Made by a program: the position numbers and the translations under genes. From positions 1-47,067 of the forward strand of contig JASEFS010000029.1 of NCBI GenBank assembly GCA_030018495.1: a stretch of 47,067 bases of DNA, given 5' to 3'. Numbering within the stretch: position 1 is the stretch's first letter; each line of letters starts with the position of its first letter. Origin of the DNA: Deltaproteobacteria bacterium (lineage in GTDB: Bacteria > Desulfobacterota > Desulfobaccia > Desulfobaccales > 0-14-0-80-60-11). Below the pieces are notes generated by a model, which was given only the letters and a program-made list of their open reading frames with translations, ran no database searches and was not told the DNA's origin. Of the stretch, positions 1 through 8,135 are shown in pieces.

Positions 1-291
1 CCCCCATTTATGGGGGAGAGGATTGAGGTGAGGGGTTTTGAAATGTCTTCTAAACATTTGCGATTCAGGACGGGCAAACTGCCTTTGCCGGGCCGCCGCA
101 AAACCGCCGAACACGGCAGGATAATTAAGATTCCCAGGAGTTCCCGGCTTGCGCGGGGACCCTTTTTAGGATATAAAAATTACGAAGGCACGGGCAGCGT
201 CAGCCGCCTGTTTTTAATTTCTAAAAAATATCCTTAAGTTGCCCGAGATATATACAACGTTTGGAGTCGGGACCTGCTCCCTCCGCCATGC
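1..291. other. intergenic start of window, no supported gene
   Basis: I see no convincing gene here. One short open frame (10-237) exists on the plus strand, but it is rich in Arg and Pro, lacks recognisable domains and has no good ribosome binding site. The AT-rich stretch around 215-260 just before the tRNA-Ser is where a tRNA promoter would lie, but no clean -35/-10 pair stands out. Confidence 0.4.
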
Positions 292-384
292 GGAGAGATG
301 ACCGAGTCGGCCGAAGGTGCTCGCCTGCTAAGCGAGTGTGGGGGGAAACTCCCACCGAGGGTTCGAATCCCTCTCTCTCCGCCA
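292..384 (+). tRNA. tRNA-Ser(GCT)
   Basis: The 7-bp acceptor stem pairs GGAGAGA (292-298) with TCTCTCC (374-380), followed by discriminator G381 and an encoded CCA (382-384). The anticodon stem CTCGC/GCGAG encloses a 7-nt loop with anticodon GCT at 327-329, which reads AGC/AGT serine codons. A long variable arm around GTGGGGGGAAACTCCCAC and a T-arm with GGTTCGAATCC confirm the class II (serine) architecture. Confidence 0.97.
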
Positions 385-472
385 CTTCCTTCAGAGTTCC
401 CAGCCGGGATAATTTTGGTTATGTGATTATGGATAAGTTTTGCCGGTGAGGCCGCAGTCCGAAGGAGAAAGC

Positions 473-670
473 ATGGAAAACGCAAATATAGGCCAAATCC
501 TGGCAATTCTGGGCCTGGTTGTGGTGCTGCTCACCGGCTGGGGGCGTCGGCGGCGGCGGGACCGCCGGCAGGCTCCTTCCCGCACGGAACTCCTGATCCA
601 AAATTGGGCCGCGGTCGCAGGCTTTTTGATGATTTTGGCCGGCCTGGTGCTGATGAGCTTTCATAAATAA
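473..670 (+). CDS. small two-helix membrane protein of unknown function
   Basis: This 65-residue protein is preceded by a good ribosome binding site (AAGGAG at 462-467, 5 nt from the ATG). It has two hydrophobic segments, about residues 6-23 and 45-62. They are separated by a strongly basic loop (RRRRRDRR, 25-32) that should be cytoplasmic under the positive-inside rule, leaving both ends outside. No family is recognised. It sits alone between tRNA-Ser and the YHS-domain gene on the same strand. The ribosome binding site and the clean two-helix pattern favour a real gene, but its role cannot be stated. Confidence 0.6.
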   Translation: MENANIGQILAILGLVVVLLTGWGRRRRRDRRQAPSRTELLIQNWAAVAGFLMILAGLVLMSFHK

Positions 671-818
671 CTTCTTTCCCCTCCCGGAAATCTTCAATTT
701 TCCACCCAAAATTTTTCCTGATCATAATTATTTCCAGATTCCCCTTGCGTGACGGGCAAATACAAACTAATATATAATAAATAACTATGAAAGCCTGGAC
801 GGAAAGGAAACGGAACTC

Positions 819-1097
819 ATGAAGAAGAGGCACTTGGTAGTGTTCGCCATTCTGGCGGCATTTTTGGCTGTTAATTTCGCCGCGGCCGCGGGCAGCGCCG
901 GCAAAGGCAATCCCCAGACTGCATGCCCGGTTATGGCCGGCAATATCGATAAAAACCTTTTCATTGATTACCAGGGGCAGCGGGTTTATTTCTGCTGCCC
1001 GGGCTGTGTGGATGTCTTTAAAAAAGATCCGGAGAAATATCTCCAGAAGATGAAGGAAGCGGGGATCGAACCGGAGAAAGCCCCTGCCGCCCGATAA
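819..1097 (+). CDS. exported YHS-domain (metal-binding) protein
   Basis: This 92-residue protein begins with a signal peptide (basic MKKRH, hydrophobic core 6-20, AAA-type cleavage near 24). A single YHS/TRASH-like domain follows. The metal-binding cysteines are CPVM at 36-39 and YFCCPGC at 57-63, followed by the usual FKKDPEKYL signature (67-75). Small YHS proteins bind heavy metals such as copper in the periplasm and often accompany metal transport or resistance genes, but none lie nearby here. A purine-rich AAGGAA stretch precedes the ATG. A good intrinsic terminator follows at 1129-1160, so the gene is probably monocistronic. The specific metal is not visible in the sequence. Confidence 0.85.
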   Translation: MKKRHLVVFAILAAFLAVNFAAAAGSAGKGNPQTACPVMAGNIDKNLFIDYQGQRVYFCCPGCVDVFKKDPEKYLQKMKEAGIEPEKAPAAR

Positions 1098-1128
1098 TCT
1101 TCCGGATTAAGGAACCCCTGTGAACCCG

Positions 1129-1160
1129 GGGCCGGTCGTCATCATATCCGGCCCTTTTTT
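1129..1160 (+). terminator. intrinsic terminator after the YHS gene
   Basis: A 7-bp perfect stem GGGCCGG (1129-1135) / CCGGCCC (1148-1154) with a 12-nt loop is followed directly by six T residues (1155-1160). It lies 31 bp downstream of the YHS stop codon, on the same strand. Confidence 0.85.
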
Positions 1161-1187
1161 GTGGCGAACCATGGGGTTCAATTGCGA

Positions 1188-1712
1188 TCAGCAAAGCCTA
1201 AGGGAGGCAGCGCCTCTTGTCCGGGGAGTTCTCATTTCCGGCAGAAAATATGACTTAAAAGCAGATTCGGTCAACAATTTGAAAGCCCGACAATTCATTT
1301 CCGAGACCGGCCGGTTGGACAGAATCGAGAGATACTTCATTTTTATTTCATTCAAGCATGTTATTATCCGACGGCGAACTTCGTAAAGAGAGCCCGGCAT
1401 GAGGATGTAATCGTCTATTTTCAGTTGAAAGGCTTCCACCGGAAAGGCGTAGTCATAATCTCGGCTTAGGACAATTACGGCCCCGTTCGGGTTTAAACTT
1501 TTAAATTCGTCAAATAAGTTCTTAAGATCATCGAAAGGTGAGACAACCCGACCGGCGATCAAGTCAAAGTTGGCAATTTCGGGATGCGGGTACTGTCGCG
1601 GAAAGTCAGGCGATGCAATCGTGACCTGAAATCCGTCGCGGCTTAACGCCCAGGCCAATTCTTGCAGGAACCGGGATTCATCATCCAGAATAAGAACTTC
1701 GTATCCGGCCAT
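1188..1712 (-). CDS. degenerate receiver-domain protein (pseudo-receiver)
   Basis: This 174-residue protein starts at an ATG preceded by AAAGGAG; an in-frame upstream extension to 1754 lacks such a site. The N-terminus has the beta1 acidic cluster LILDDE (7-12) of a response-regulator receiver. The conserved pattern around the phosphoacceptor reads FDLIAGR, with Arg55 where Asp is expected. The usual lysine of the KP motif reads YILMPGS, giving Met for Lys. The usual Thr/Ser is kept as VIVLS. It therefore probably cannot be phosphorylated in the standard way. About 50 extra C-terminal residues match nothing recognised. It lies 64 nt downstream of another receiver gene and probably shares its sigma-54 promoter. 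Confidence 0.72.
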   Translation of the reverse strand: MAGYEVLILDDESRFLQELAWALSRDGFQVTIASPDFPRQYPHPEIANFDLIAGRVVSPFDDLKNLFDEFKSLNPNGAVIVLSRDYDYAFPVEAFQLKIDDYILMPGSLYEVRRRIITCLNEIKMKYLSILSNRPVSEMNCRAFKLLTESAFKSYFLPEMRTPRTRGAASLRLC

Positions 1713-1776
1713 GGTTTGCTCCTTTGCTGCTGATAGGGATGCCGAAGTGAACACTTTTGAGGATAGTCGGAAGCAT

Positions 1777-2157
1777 TCAGGTCCGGTCGGGGTAATACTT
1801 GCCTATAACCTCGGCAACCACCTCCTTCAGGCGATCGGTGTCTTCCTTTTTTTCCAAAAAGGCCGCAGCCTTCGGCAAAGTGCGCTCGTCCTCCTCCGGC
1901 AAAAAGGAAAAAATAATCAGCGGTACGGTGGGTTCGTGGTTGCGAAAATCGGCCATTTCCACCAGGTCTTCCAGATAAGGGATTTCCAGGTCGAGAATAA
2001 TGAGATTGGGAGGGTTGCCGCGGTTGATCATGAGCCATACCTCATGACCGTCCTTGGCCACCTCCACGGTGTAGCCTTCCGCGATCAACTCCCGGCGCAA
2101 CAACTCCCGCACGTGGCGATTGCGGTCGGCTATCAGAATCTTGCAAGGTTCACTCAC
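1777..2157 (-). CDS. stand-alone response regulator receiver protein
   Basis: This 126-residue CheY-like protein has acidic D11 in ILIADRN, phosphoacceptor D56 in LIILDLEIP, a Ser in the IIFS segment and a lysine in FLEKKED near residue 103. There is no output domain. A longer frame begins at 2235, but a consensus sigma-54 promoter at 2191-2207 lies inside that extension. The GTG at 2157, about 25 nt after the predicted transcription start, is therefore the better start, although its ribosome binding site is weak. It heads an operon with the degenerate receiver downstream. The NtrC-type regulator at 2432-3868 is its probable activator (inference from proximity). Confidence 0.8.
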   Translation of the reverse strand: MSEPCKILIADRNRHVRELLRRELIAEGYTVEVAKDGHEVWLMINRGNPPNLIILDLEIPYLEDLVEMADFRNHEPTVPLIIFSFLPEEDERTLPKAAAFLEKKEDTDRLKEVVAEVIGKYYPDRT

Positions 2158-2190
2158 GCCACTATCCCATGGATTTGTCTTCTGCCGAAA

Positions 2191-2207
2191 TTGCAACCGC
2201 GGTGCCA
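2191..2207 (-). promoter_or_regulatory. sigma-54 (-24/-12) promoter, consensus match
   Basis: On the minus strand the sequence reads TGGCAC-N5-TTGCAA, with GG and GC exactly 10 nt apart. This matches the RpoN consensus at every conserved base. Transcription should start near 2181, some 25 nt before the GTG of the receiver gene at 2157. The adjacent gene at 2432-3868 encodes a sigma-54 activator with an intact GAFTGA loop. Confidence 0.87.
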
Positions 2208-2286
2208 GGCATGAGTCGGCTCCCGGCACCATCAAGAAGGCCGAAGCTGATTTCGGCGATCATGGAAAATGAACCGGGCCGGGGGA

Positions 2287-2303
2287 AAAACATTTCATGT
2301 TTT
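2287..2303. promoter_or_regulatory. palindrome, candidate upstream activator site
   Basis: A perfect 7-bp inverted repeat AAAACAT-TTC-ATGTTTT is centred about 115 bp upstream of the predicted start site of the sigma-54 promoter at 2191-2207. That is a typical distance for an enhancer bound by an NtrC-family dimer. No other gene in this gap explains it. Binding by the neighbouring regulator is inference. Confidence 0.5.
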
Positions 2304-2431
2304 CAGTGAATTACATTAGGAGAGGGTCAGCTCTGGCAAAAATGAGAGGCAGACCGGGAGAAAAAGAAGGCAGGGGGGAGGCGGTTTTTCCTGTCGAATT
2401 TTTTTACAGAATGTCAAGAGACTGGGTTTGC

Positions 2432-3868
2432 TCAGGAACCTTCGCTTTTAATGGAGGTTTCGATTTTAAGGTTATAGCGATCGATCTTGGAAAGCAGCGT
2501 GGGACGGGAGATCCCCAGCAATCTGGCGGCCCGGCTGCGGTTGCCGCCGGTAAGTTCCAGGGCTTCGCTGATGAGCACCCGGGCAAAGCCGTCCATCAGG
2601 GAATCGAAGATATTGTCGCTCCCGCCGCTGATCAAAGCCTTGCGCACCCATTGGCGCATGGTTTCATACGCGTGAGAAACGTCTATCTTCGGGGCCGCGT
2701 CGCCGCCGATGGCTTGCGAGATATCCTCGGGCCGGATGGGGTAGCCCCGGCTGAAAATCAGCGCTTTTTGCAGAACATTGGCCAGCTCCCGGACATTGCC
2801 GGGCCAATTATGGGTGGCCAGCAAATTGAGGGAATCCCGGGTCAAGCCCGGGTTATTCAGGCCCATTTCCTTGGAGAAGCGGGCCAGAAAGTATTCCGCC
2901 AGCAGCGGGATGTCATCCGCACGGTCGCGCAAAGGCGGCAGGGTGATAGTCACCACCTTCAGCCGGAAATAGAGGTCTTCCCGGAAGCGCCCCTGGGCCA
3001 GGGCGGCCTCCAGGTCCCGGTTGGTGGCGGCAATAATGCGCACATCCACCGGGATGGTTTCCCGGCCGCCCAGGCGTTCGACGCTTTTTTCCTGGAGGAG
3101 GCGCAAAATCTTGGATTGGATGCTGAAGGGCATGTCGCCGATTTCATCCAGGAACACGGTGCCGCCGTGGGCCTGCTCGAATTTGCCCACTCTTCGGTTG
3201 ATGGCCCCGGTAAAAGCCCCCTTTTCGTAGCCGAACAGTTCGCTCTCCAGGAGGGTCTCGGGGATGGCCACGCAGTTGATCACCAGAAAAGGCTTGCCGG
3301 CCCGCAGGCTGTGCTGGTAAATGGCCCGGGCCACCAGCTCTTTGCCGGTGCCGGATTCTCCCCGGATTAGGACGGTGGCCTCGGTGGGAGCCACCCGGCC
3401 GATGGCCTTATAAATCTCCTGCATGGGGCGGCTCTTGCCGATCAGGGCTTCGCCCCGGGCCGAATCGGGGACTACGTCCACCTCCACCTGGGAGCGCATG
3501 AAGCGCCCCGCCTCCAGGGCCTGGTCGATCAGATTCAGGATGTCGGGGATATCGAAGGGCTTGAGCACATAATCGAAAGCCCCCAGCTTGGTGGCTTCAA
3601 TGGCGGTTTCCGTAGTGCCGTAAGCCGTCATGATAATGATAGGCAGACGGGGCTCGACTTCGCGGTGCATGCGCTGAAAGGTTTCAAAGCCGCTCATTCC
3701 CGGCATGCGCACGTCCATGATCACCAGGTCCGGCAGCCTCTCTTTAACGGTGGCCAGAGCGGCTTCGCCGGTAGCCGCGGTCCAAACCTGGTGGCCCTCC
3801 TGGGTCAGAAGTTTTTCGAAGCTTTGCCGGAGCTGCGGGTCGTCATCGACAATCAAGATGGTGCCCAT
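2432..3868 (-). CDS. sigma-54-dependent NtrC-family response regulator
   Basis: This 478-residue protein has the full NtrC architecture. The receiver (1-120) carries D8/D9/D10, phosphoacceptor D52 (IMDVRMP), T81 and K103. The AAA+ sigma-54 interaction domain (about 143-370) has Walker A GESGTGKE (170-177), the sigma-54 contact loop GAFTGA (217-222) and Walker B VFLDEIGDM. A C-terminal Fis-type helix-turn-helix contains NRSRAARLLGISRPTLL. All catalytic residues are present, so it should be an active enhancer-binding protein. Its ATG lies 16 nt inside the 3' end of the partner kinase gene, so the two are translationally coupled. The consensus sigma-54 promoter at 2191-2207 directly downstream is a likely target. 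Confidence 0.95.
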   Translation of the reverse strand: MGTILIVDDDPQLRQSFEKLLTQEGHQVWTAATGEAALATVKERLPDLVIMDVRMPGMSGFETFQRMHREVEPRLPIIIMTAYGTTETAIEATKLGAFDYVLKPFDIPDILNLIDQALEAGRFMRSQVEVDVVPDSARGEALIGKSRPMQEIYKAIGRVAPTEATVLIRGESGTGKELVARAIYQHSLRAGKPFLVINCVAIPETLLESELFGYEKGAFTGAINRRVGKFEQAHGGTVFLDEIGDMPFSIQSKILRLLQEKSVERLGGRETIPVDVRIIAATNRDLEAALAQGRFREDLYFRLKVVTITLPPLRDRADDIPLLAEYFLARFSKEMGLNNPGLTRDSLNLLATHNWPGNVRELANVLQKALIFSRGYPIRPEDISQAIGGDAAPKIDVSHAYETMRQWVRKALISGGSDNIFDSLMDGFARVLISEALELTGGNRSRAARLLGISRPTLLSKIDRYNLKIETSIKSEGS

Positions 3869-5337
3869 GTGTCCTCTTCCCTATACGGCAGGGTGATGAT
3901 GAAAGTCGCACCTTCGCCTTCCTTCGAGGTAAGTTCGATAAAGCCCCCATGCTCACCGATAATGCGGCTGGCGATGCTGAGCCCCAGGCCGGTGCCTTCT
4001 TCTTTGGTGCTGAAAAATGGGGCGAAGATTTTGTCCCGGATGGAGGCCGGCACGCCGGGTCCGGTGTCGCTGTATTTCAGAAAAGCCACCCGGCCCAGGG
4101 ACGCGACCTGGCCTTTGCCTTCCTGGAGGGTGATGGTGCCGCCATGCACCATGGCTTCGCAGGAATTGATTATGAGATTAACCAGGACTTCTTTAAGCTG
4201 CTCGGGGTCGCCCCTCATTTCCGGCAGGCGCTCGTGGCGCTTCACTTCCACGGAGACGCCGTATGATTCCAGGCGGTGCGACAGCAGGGTCAGGGCGCTG
4301 TCCACCACATCGGAGAGGCTGATTTTCTGCATTTTCAGCTTGGGCGGCCGGGAGAACTCCAGAAAGGAGCGCACAATATTATCGATGTGGCGGATTTCTT
4401 CTGAGATTACCTCCAGGTCCTCTTTCTGGGTGGAGGACAGCTCCAGGTGCCGCTCCAGCGAGAACAGGCGCATCTTGACGGAGGTAAGGGGGTTTCTGAT
4501 GCTGTGGGCCACGCCCGCGGCCAGCTTCCCCACCAGTGCCATTTTTTCGGATTGCAGGAGATATTCCTGGCTTTTTTCCAACTGACTGTGGGCCAGGTCC
4601 ACATCTTCAATGAGATTGTGCACCCGCCGGCTGAGGGCCTTGATTTCATCCGGCACATTGGCGTCGCTTTCAGGGCCGGCTTCCAGGGCCAACCGGCGGA
4701 TAGGCCCTAAGATCTGCTTGATGAGTATATAGATCAGCAAAGCTCCCAATCCCACCACGCTTAATATGGCGGTTAAGGCCAGGGAGTTGATGAACCGGGC
4801 CCGGGCCCGGCTTTCGCCGCGCACTCGGGCTATGGTATGCTCATGGATAAGCTGGTAGCGCGCGCACAGGCTGTTAATGGCAGCGAATTCCTGGCGCAAC
4901 TCCTGGTGCCGGGCGTAGCCCTCCTGGCGCTTGCCGGCTTTGTAGAGGGCGATCACCTGTTCCCGCTGCCTGAGGTAATCCTCATAGTGGCGCTCGATCT
5001 CATGCAGGATTTCCATCATGATGGGGGTGTAGGCGGACTGACGGGCCTTGTTAAGCCACTTCCGGAATTCCTGGGTGCCGGTGTCAAGTTTGCGCAGCCA
5101 TTCCGAATCGCCGTCCAGGAAGAAGTAGGTCAGATAGCCCTTCTGGATCAGCAAGGAATTTTCCAGTTCTTCCGCGGCCTGGAAGGAAGCCAGGTTTTTG
5201 TCAATGAGCGTCACGAAGAGGTCATCAGTGGCCTCAGTGTGCCACATGGTCACCAGCCCCCCCAGCAGGGTGGTGAGCAGGAGGGCGGCAAGCACAAGTA
5301 AAATTCTGGTGCGCAGGCTCAGGCGTTTTCGTACCAT
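3853..5337 (-). CDS. membrane sensor histidine kinase (NtrB-like partner)
   Basis: This 494-residue kinase has a transmembrane helix at about 11-31, a periplasmic all-helical region (33-180) of the four-helix-bundle type, and a second helix at about 185-207. A HAMP-like linker follows. The HisKA domain carries phospho-acceptor H278 in GVAHSIRNPLTS. The HATPase domain has the N box NLIINSCEAM, a DTGPG box and GTGLGLS. It should autophosphorylate and pass phosphate to the regulator encoded immediately downstream with a 16-nt overlap. No ribosome binding site is obvious before the ATG at 5337. The signal is unknown; the extracellular helical bundle fits small-molecule or envelope sensing. Confidence 0.92.
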   Translation of the reverse strand: MVRKRLSLRTRILLVLAALLLTTLLGGLVTMWHTEATDDLFVTLIDKNLASFQAAEELENSLLIQKGYLTYFFLDGDSEWLRKLDTGTQEFRKWLNKARQSAYTPIMMEILHEIERHYEDYLRQREQVIALYKAGKRQEGYARHQELRQEFAAINSLCARYQLIHEHTIARVRGESRARARFINSLALTAILSVVGLGALLIYILIKQILGPIRRLALEAGPESDANVPDEIKALSRRVHNLIEDVDLAHSQLEKSQEYLLQSEKMALVGKLAAGVAHSIRNPLTSVKMRLFSLERHLELSSTQKEDLEVISEEIRHIDNIVRSFLEFSRPPKLKMQKISLSDVVDSALTLLSHRLESYGVSVEVKRHERLPEMRGDPEQLKEVLVNLIINSCEAMVHGGTITLQEGKGQVASLGRVAFLKYSDTGPGVPASIRDKIFAPFFSTKEEGTGLGLSIASRIIGEHGGFIELTSKEGEGATFIITLPYREEDTWAPS

Positions 5338-5489
5338 TTATTTGCGGTTTATGGTTTGGAGTTTCAGTCCGTAACCGGGTCTCTGTTTCAAAATGTATCT
5401 TATTATAAAGAGTTAGACAATGACAGGGGGAAATTAAAACAATTTCTTCCGGCGTGAAGTAGTTTCAGTGACCGGCTATATTTTTTGAA

Positions 5490-6719
5490 ATGGACCAGCC
5501 TTCCGCCTTAACTTTCTCAGGTCTGTGCGCCGTGGGCTTCATGGCGCGGCTGTCCTATGCCCTGGCCAGGACCCCGGTGCTGGCCCTGTTCGCCGCGCAC
5601 CTCGGGGCCGGCCCGGAGGCCATCGGCTTCTGTGTGGCCATTTCCACCATCACCGGCATTTTCTTCAAAATGCCCGCCGGAGTCCTCGCCGACGTCATCG
5701 GCAAGGTGCGCACCCTCTTCCTGGGTCTGGCCTTTTTCGCCTTCACGCCCTTGGCCTACCTGGCGGTAACCTCCTATGCCGGCCTGGTGGTGGTGCGGTT
5801 TTTTCATGGTTTTGCCACGGCCATTTACGGTCCGGTGGTCATGGCCGTGGTGGTGAGCCTGGCCGGCCAACGCCGGGGCGAAATGCTTTCCTGGTTTTCC
5901 TCGCTAACCACTATCGGTACTTTGCTGGGGGCCCCCTTGGGAGGTTTTCTCCTGACTCATCTGGCGCGAGAGGGGCAGTATCATTTGGGGTATTTCCACC
6001 TAGTTTACGGCATGGTGGCGGGGTGCGGCATGGCGTCTCTGCTCCTGGCGCTGTGGGTGCTGCGGGGCCGCTGGGAGGCCCACGGCGCTTCCCGCCAAAA
6101 GACCATATCCCAGGTTCTGGACCAGTTTCGCCAGGGAGTGCGGGAGCTCCTGACAGATCGCCGCATCATTCTCACCAGCAACATGGAGGGGGTGCAAAAC
6201 CTGTCCTTGGGAGCCCTAGAAGCTTTTCTGCCCATCTACGCGGTCACCGTCTGCGGGCTTTCGGCCTTCCAAGCCGGGCTTTTGTGGGGTGTGCAGGTCA
6301 TCACCACAATCATTGCCAAGCCTATTATGGGCGGGGTATCCGACCGCTACGGGCGCAAGCCCATAATCTTCTGGGGCATGTTTCTTTGCGCCATTCCCTT
6401 TGCCCTCATTCCCTGGTTCGCCGATTTCCGCGTCCTGCTGGGCCTGGCGGCGGTCTTCGGCTTGGGAGAGGCGGTGGTGACATCTTCGGTCGCGGCGCTG
6501 GTGGCGGATTTTTGCCGGGAAGACAACCTGGGCTCGGCCATGGGAACCTTCGGCACCATTTTTGATGTGGGGCATGCCTCCGGGCCGATCCTGGCCGGCT
6601 TCCTGATCGGCTTGTGGGGCGGCCTCGACTACCGCTGGCCTTTTGCTATCATCGCCGGCCTGCTGGCCGCGGCGGCCCTGGGGTTTCGCATCGGGGTGGA
6701 CACGGCGGTCAAGAGTTGA
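5490..6719 (+). CDS. MFS transporter
   Basis: This 409-residue protein has about 12 hydrophobic helices in two halves. Each half carries the cytoplasmic MFS motif A between helices 2 and 3: GVLADVIGKVR (64-74) and GVSDRYGRKPII (about 280-291). Length and topology are standard for the superfamily. The sequence resembles drug or sugar efflux-type MFS proteins, but the substrate cannot be read from it. No strong ribosome binding site precedes the ATG. It is divergently placed from the histidine kinase at 5337 and 92 bp upstream of the hypothetical gene at 6812, so co-transcription with that gene is possible. Confidence 0.88.
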   Translation: MDQPSALTFSGLCAVGFMARLSYALARTPVLALFAAHLGAGPEAIGFCVAISTITGIFFKMPAGVLADVIGKVRTLFLGLAFFAFTPLAYLAVTSYAGLVVVRFFHGFATAIYGPVVMAVVVSLAGQRRGEMLSWFSSLTTIGTLLGAPLGGFLLTHLAREGQYHLGYFHLVYGMVAGCGMASLLLALWVLRGRWEAHGASRQKTISQVLDQFRQGVRELLTDRRIILTSNMEGVQNLSLGALEAFLPIYAVTVCGLSAFQAGLLWGVQVITTIIAKPIMGGVSDRYGRKPIIFWGMFLCAIPFALIPWFADFRVLLGLAAVFGLGEAVVTSSVAALVADFCREDNLGSAMGTFGTIFDVGHASGPILAGFLIGLWGGLDYRWPFAIIAGLLAAAALGFRIGVDTAVKS

Positions 6720-6811
6720 GTTTTGTGATAACCTGGCATCGCGCTAAAATCTTGCAAATTGATTGACGAGCAATCCGGGGCTGAATTCAGCAACGTCAAC
6801 TTTTTGCCGCA

Positions 6812-7423
6812 ATGATGAAAGACCCTTCGGCGCCAGCCTTTCTCCGCGAATACGGCCGCTTTTCCCTGGTAAGCCTGGGGTGCGGTCGGCGGCTCAATCG
6901 CATTGATAATCACCTGCGCCTGATGACCGCTTTGGGTCTCACCTATTATGTCGGCATTGACTGCGTGCCGCACATCGAGCCGCCGTCTGCCGCGATATTT
7001 CAGGATGCCGAGGCCATGGCGGCATTGTTGGCAAGATATTACCGGGGCGAGCCGCAAAAGTTTTGCGAAGCCGTAAAACTCTTTCCGGCAACCTGGGTGG
7101 AGGAACTGCACGGCATCCCTTGTGCGGCTGTAGTCTGTCAGAGAGTATTTCCGGATTGCCGCTGGGAAGAAGTCATCTGTTCCATGAACCCGCAACTGGT
7201 GCTCCAGGAGGACCTCCACGGCTGCGAACGGCAGCAGCTTCGGGGCCGGGGGTATGTGCGGACCTGGACCAAAATCCGCGGCTACGGCTTGCAGCCTTTT
7301 CGACCCATCTTCCCCTGGGAGCGCAATCTGGTCCTCTGGCGGCGTCTGGATTTCGGCGGCGAAGAGGTGGAGTCGAGCCGGTGGAAGGTGCTCTGGCGGC
7401 TGGCCGAGCGGTTGATCGGCTGA
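6812..7423 (+). CDS. hypothetical protein, methyltransferase-like N-terminus
   Basis: This 203-residue protein is of no firmly recognised family. The N-terminus contains VSLGCGRRLNRIDN (about 19-32) and, some 20 residues later, YYVGIDCVPHIEP. That order resembles motif I (glycine-rich SAM loop) and motif II (acidic end of beta2) of class I methyltransferases, so a SAM-binding fold is possible but unproven. The C-terminal third is rich in Trp and Arg. The last 67 codons and the stop lie inside a 339-bp sequence that is duplicated in tandem immediately downstream, leaving this copy intact. The start is the first of two adjacent ATG codons; no clear ribosome binding site is seen. Confidence 0.6.
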   Translation: MMKDPSAPAFLREYGRFSLVSLGCGRRLNRIDNHLRLMTALGLTYYVGIDCVPHIEPPSAAIFQDAEAMAALLARYYRGEPQKFCEAVKLFPATWVEELHGIPCAAVVCQRVFPDCRWEEVICSMNPQLVLQEDLHGCERQQLRGRGYVRTWTKIRGYGLQPFRPIFPWERNLVLWRRLDFGGEEVESSRWKVLWRLAERLIG

Positions 7424-7899
7424 AAATTTACCAGGAAATTATTTGGGCAGAGGCTCATGAGTTCTTGGCTCTTTGAAACCTGAAAAGGATCGGCGGCGCG
7501 GTCCTCACCTGTGCCATCTTAATGCCCCGGCGGGATGCGCTTCGCTTTCCCGCCCTACTACTGCGAACGGCAGCAGCTTCGGGGCCGGGGGTATGTGCGG
7601 ACCTGGACCAAAATCCGCGGCTACGGCTTGCAGCCTTTTCGACCCATCTTCCCCTGGGAGCGCAATCTGGTCCTCTGGCGGCGTCTGGATTTCGGCGGCG
7701 AAGAGGTGGAGTCGAGCCGGTGGAAGGTGCTCTGGCGGCTGGCCGAGCGGTTGATCGGCTGAAAATTTACCAGGAAATTATTTGGGCAGAGGCTCATGAG
7801 TTCTTGGCTCTTTGAAACCTGAAAAGGATCGGCGGCGCGGTCCTCACCTGTGCCATCTTAATGCCTTGGCGGGATGCGCTTCGCTTTCCCGCCCTACTA
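7222..7899. repeat. 339-bp tandem duplication (two units)
   Basis: Unit 1 is 7222-7560 and unit 2 is 7561-7899. By eye they are identical except for CC versus TT at 7526-7527 and 7865-7866. Each unit contains the 3' end and stop codon of the hypothetical gene plus about 140 bp of downstream sequence, ending in a hairpin-forming motif with arms GGCGGGA and TCCCGCC. The near-identity implies a very recent event, or an assembly artefact. Confidence 0.95.
7561..7762 (+). pseudogene. duplicated 3' fragment of the hypothetical gene at 6812
   Basis: This stretch repeats the final 66 or so codons and the stop of the upstream gene, as part of unit 2 of the tandem duplication. It lacks the N-terminal portion. 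An in-frame ATG at 7535 inside unit 1 would permit a 75-residue product, but there is no ribosome binding site and the first residues come from intergenic sequence. I treat it as a gene fragment. Confidence 0.8.
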
Positions 7900-8135
7900 C
7901 AGATATGGGGGTTAAATAAATTGTTTGATTCAGGGAGGATTTTTGCAGAGGTCTCTATTTATTGCTTTCTGTCATCCTAAACGGAAAGAAGAATTTAGGG
8001 GCGCGTCCCACCTTATCTTTCAACAAACTGAGGTGGGACGGGCCTCCGTGTCCGCCAGCGAAGGCGGCCAGGGACGGCCGCCCCGCCAAAAAGGACGCAG
8101 TCGCCGACCTATCGGTCCAAGTTAAGTCTTCGGGC
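7900..8135. other. intergenic with GC-rich hairpin
   Basis: No gene is supported here. A perfect inverted repeat GGCGGCC (8063-8069) / GGCCGCC (8076-8082) could form a hairpin downstream of the minus-strand TPR gene, but there is no T-run after it on either strand. The segment 7943-7960 contains the complement of the GAGACCTCTGC motif that also ends the heptamer repeat at 46990-47022. Confidence 0.4.

Noticed and set aside
10-237. Plus-strand frame at the window start
   Set aside because: Arg/Pro-rich product with no domain and no ribosome binding site.
440-460. TGGATAAGTTTTGCC before the small membrane protein as a sigma-54 site
   Set aside because: GG and GC are 9 nt apart, not 10; the spacing is strict for RpoN.
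2297-3370. Long open frame on the plus strand opposite the NtrC-type regulator gene
   Set aside because: Its product has no recognisable domain and is a mirror of a well-supported gene on the other strand; GC-rich codons suppress stops. Similar frames at 24196-25233 and 29066-30310 (minus) were rejected for the same reason.
7535-7762. 75-residue frame across the duplication junction as a functional gene
   Set aside because: Its start lies in intergenic sequence without a ribosome binding site, and the rest is a copy of the upstream gene's 3' end.
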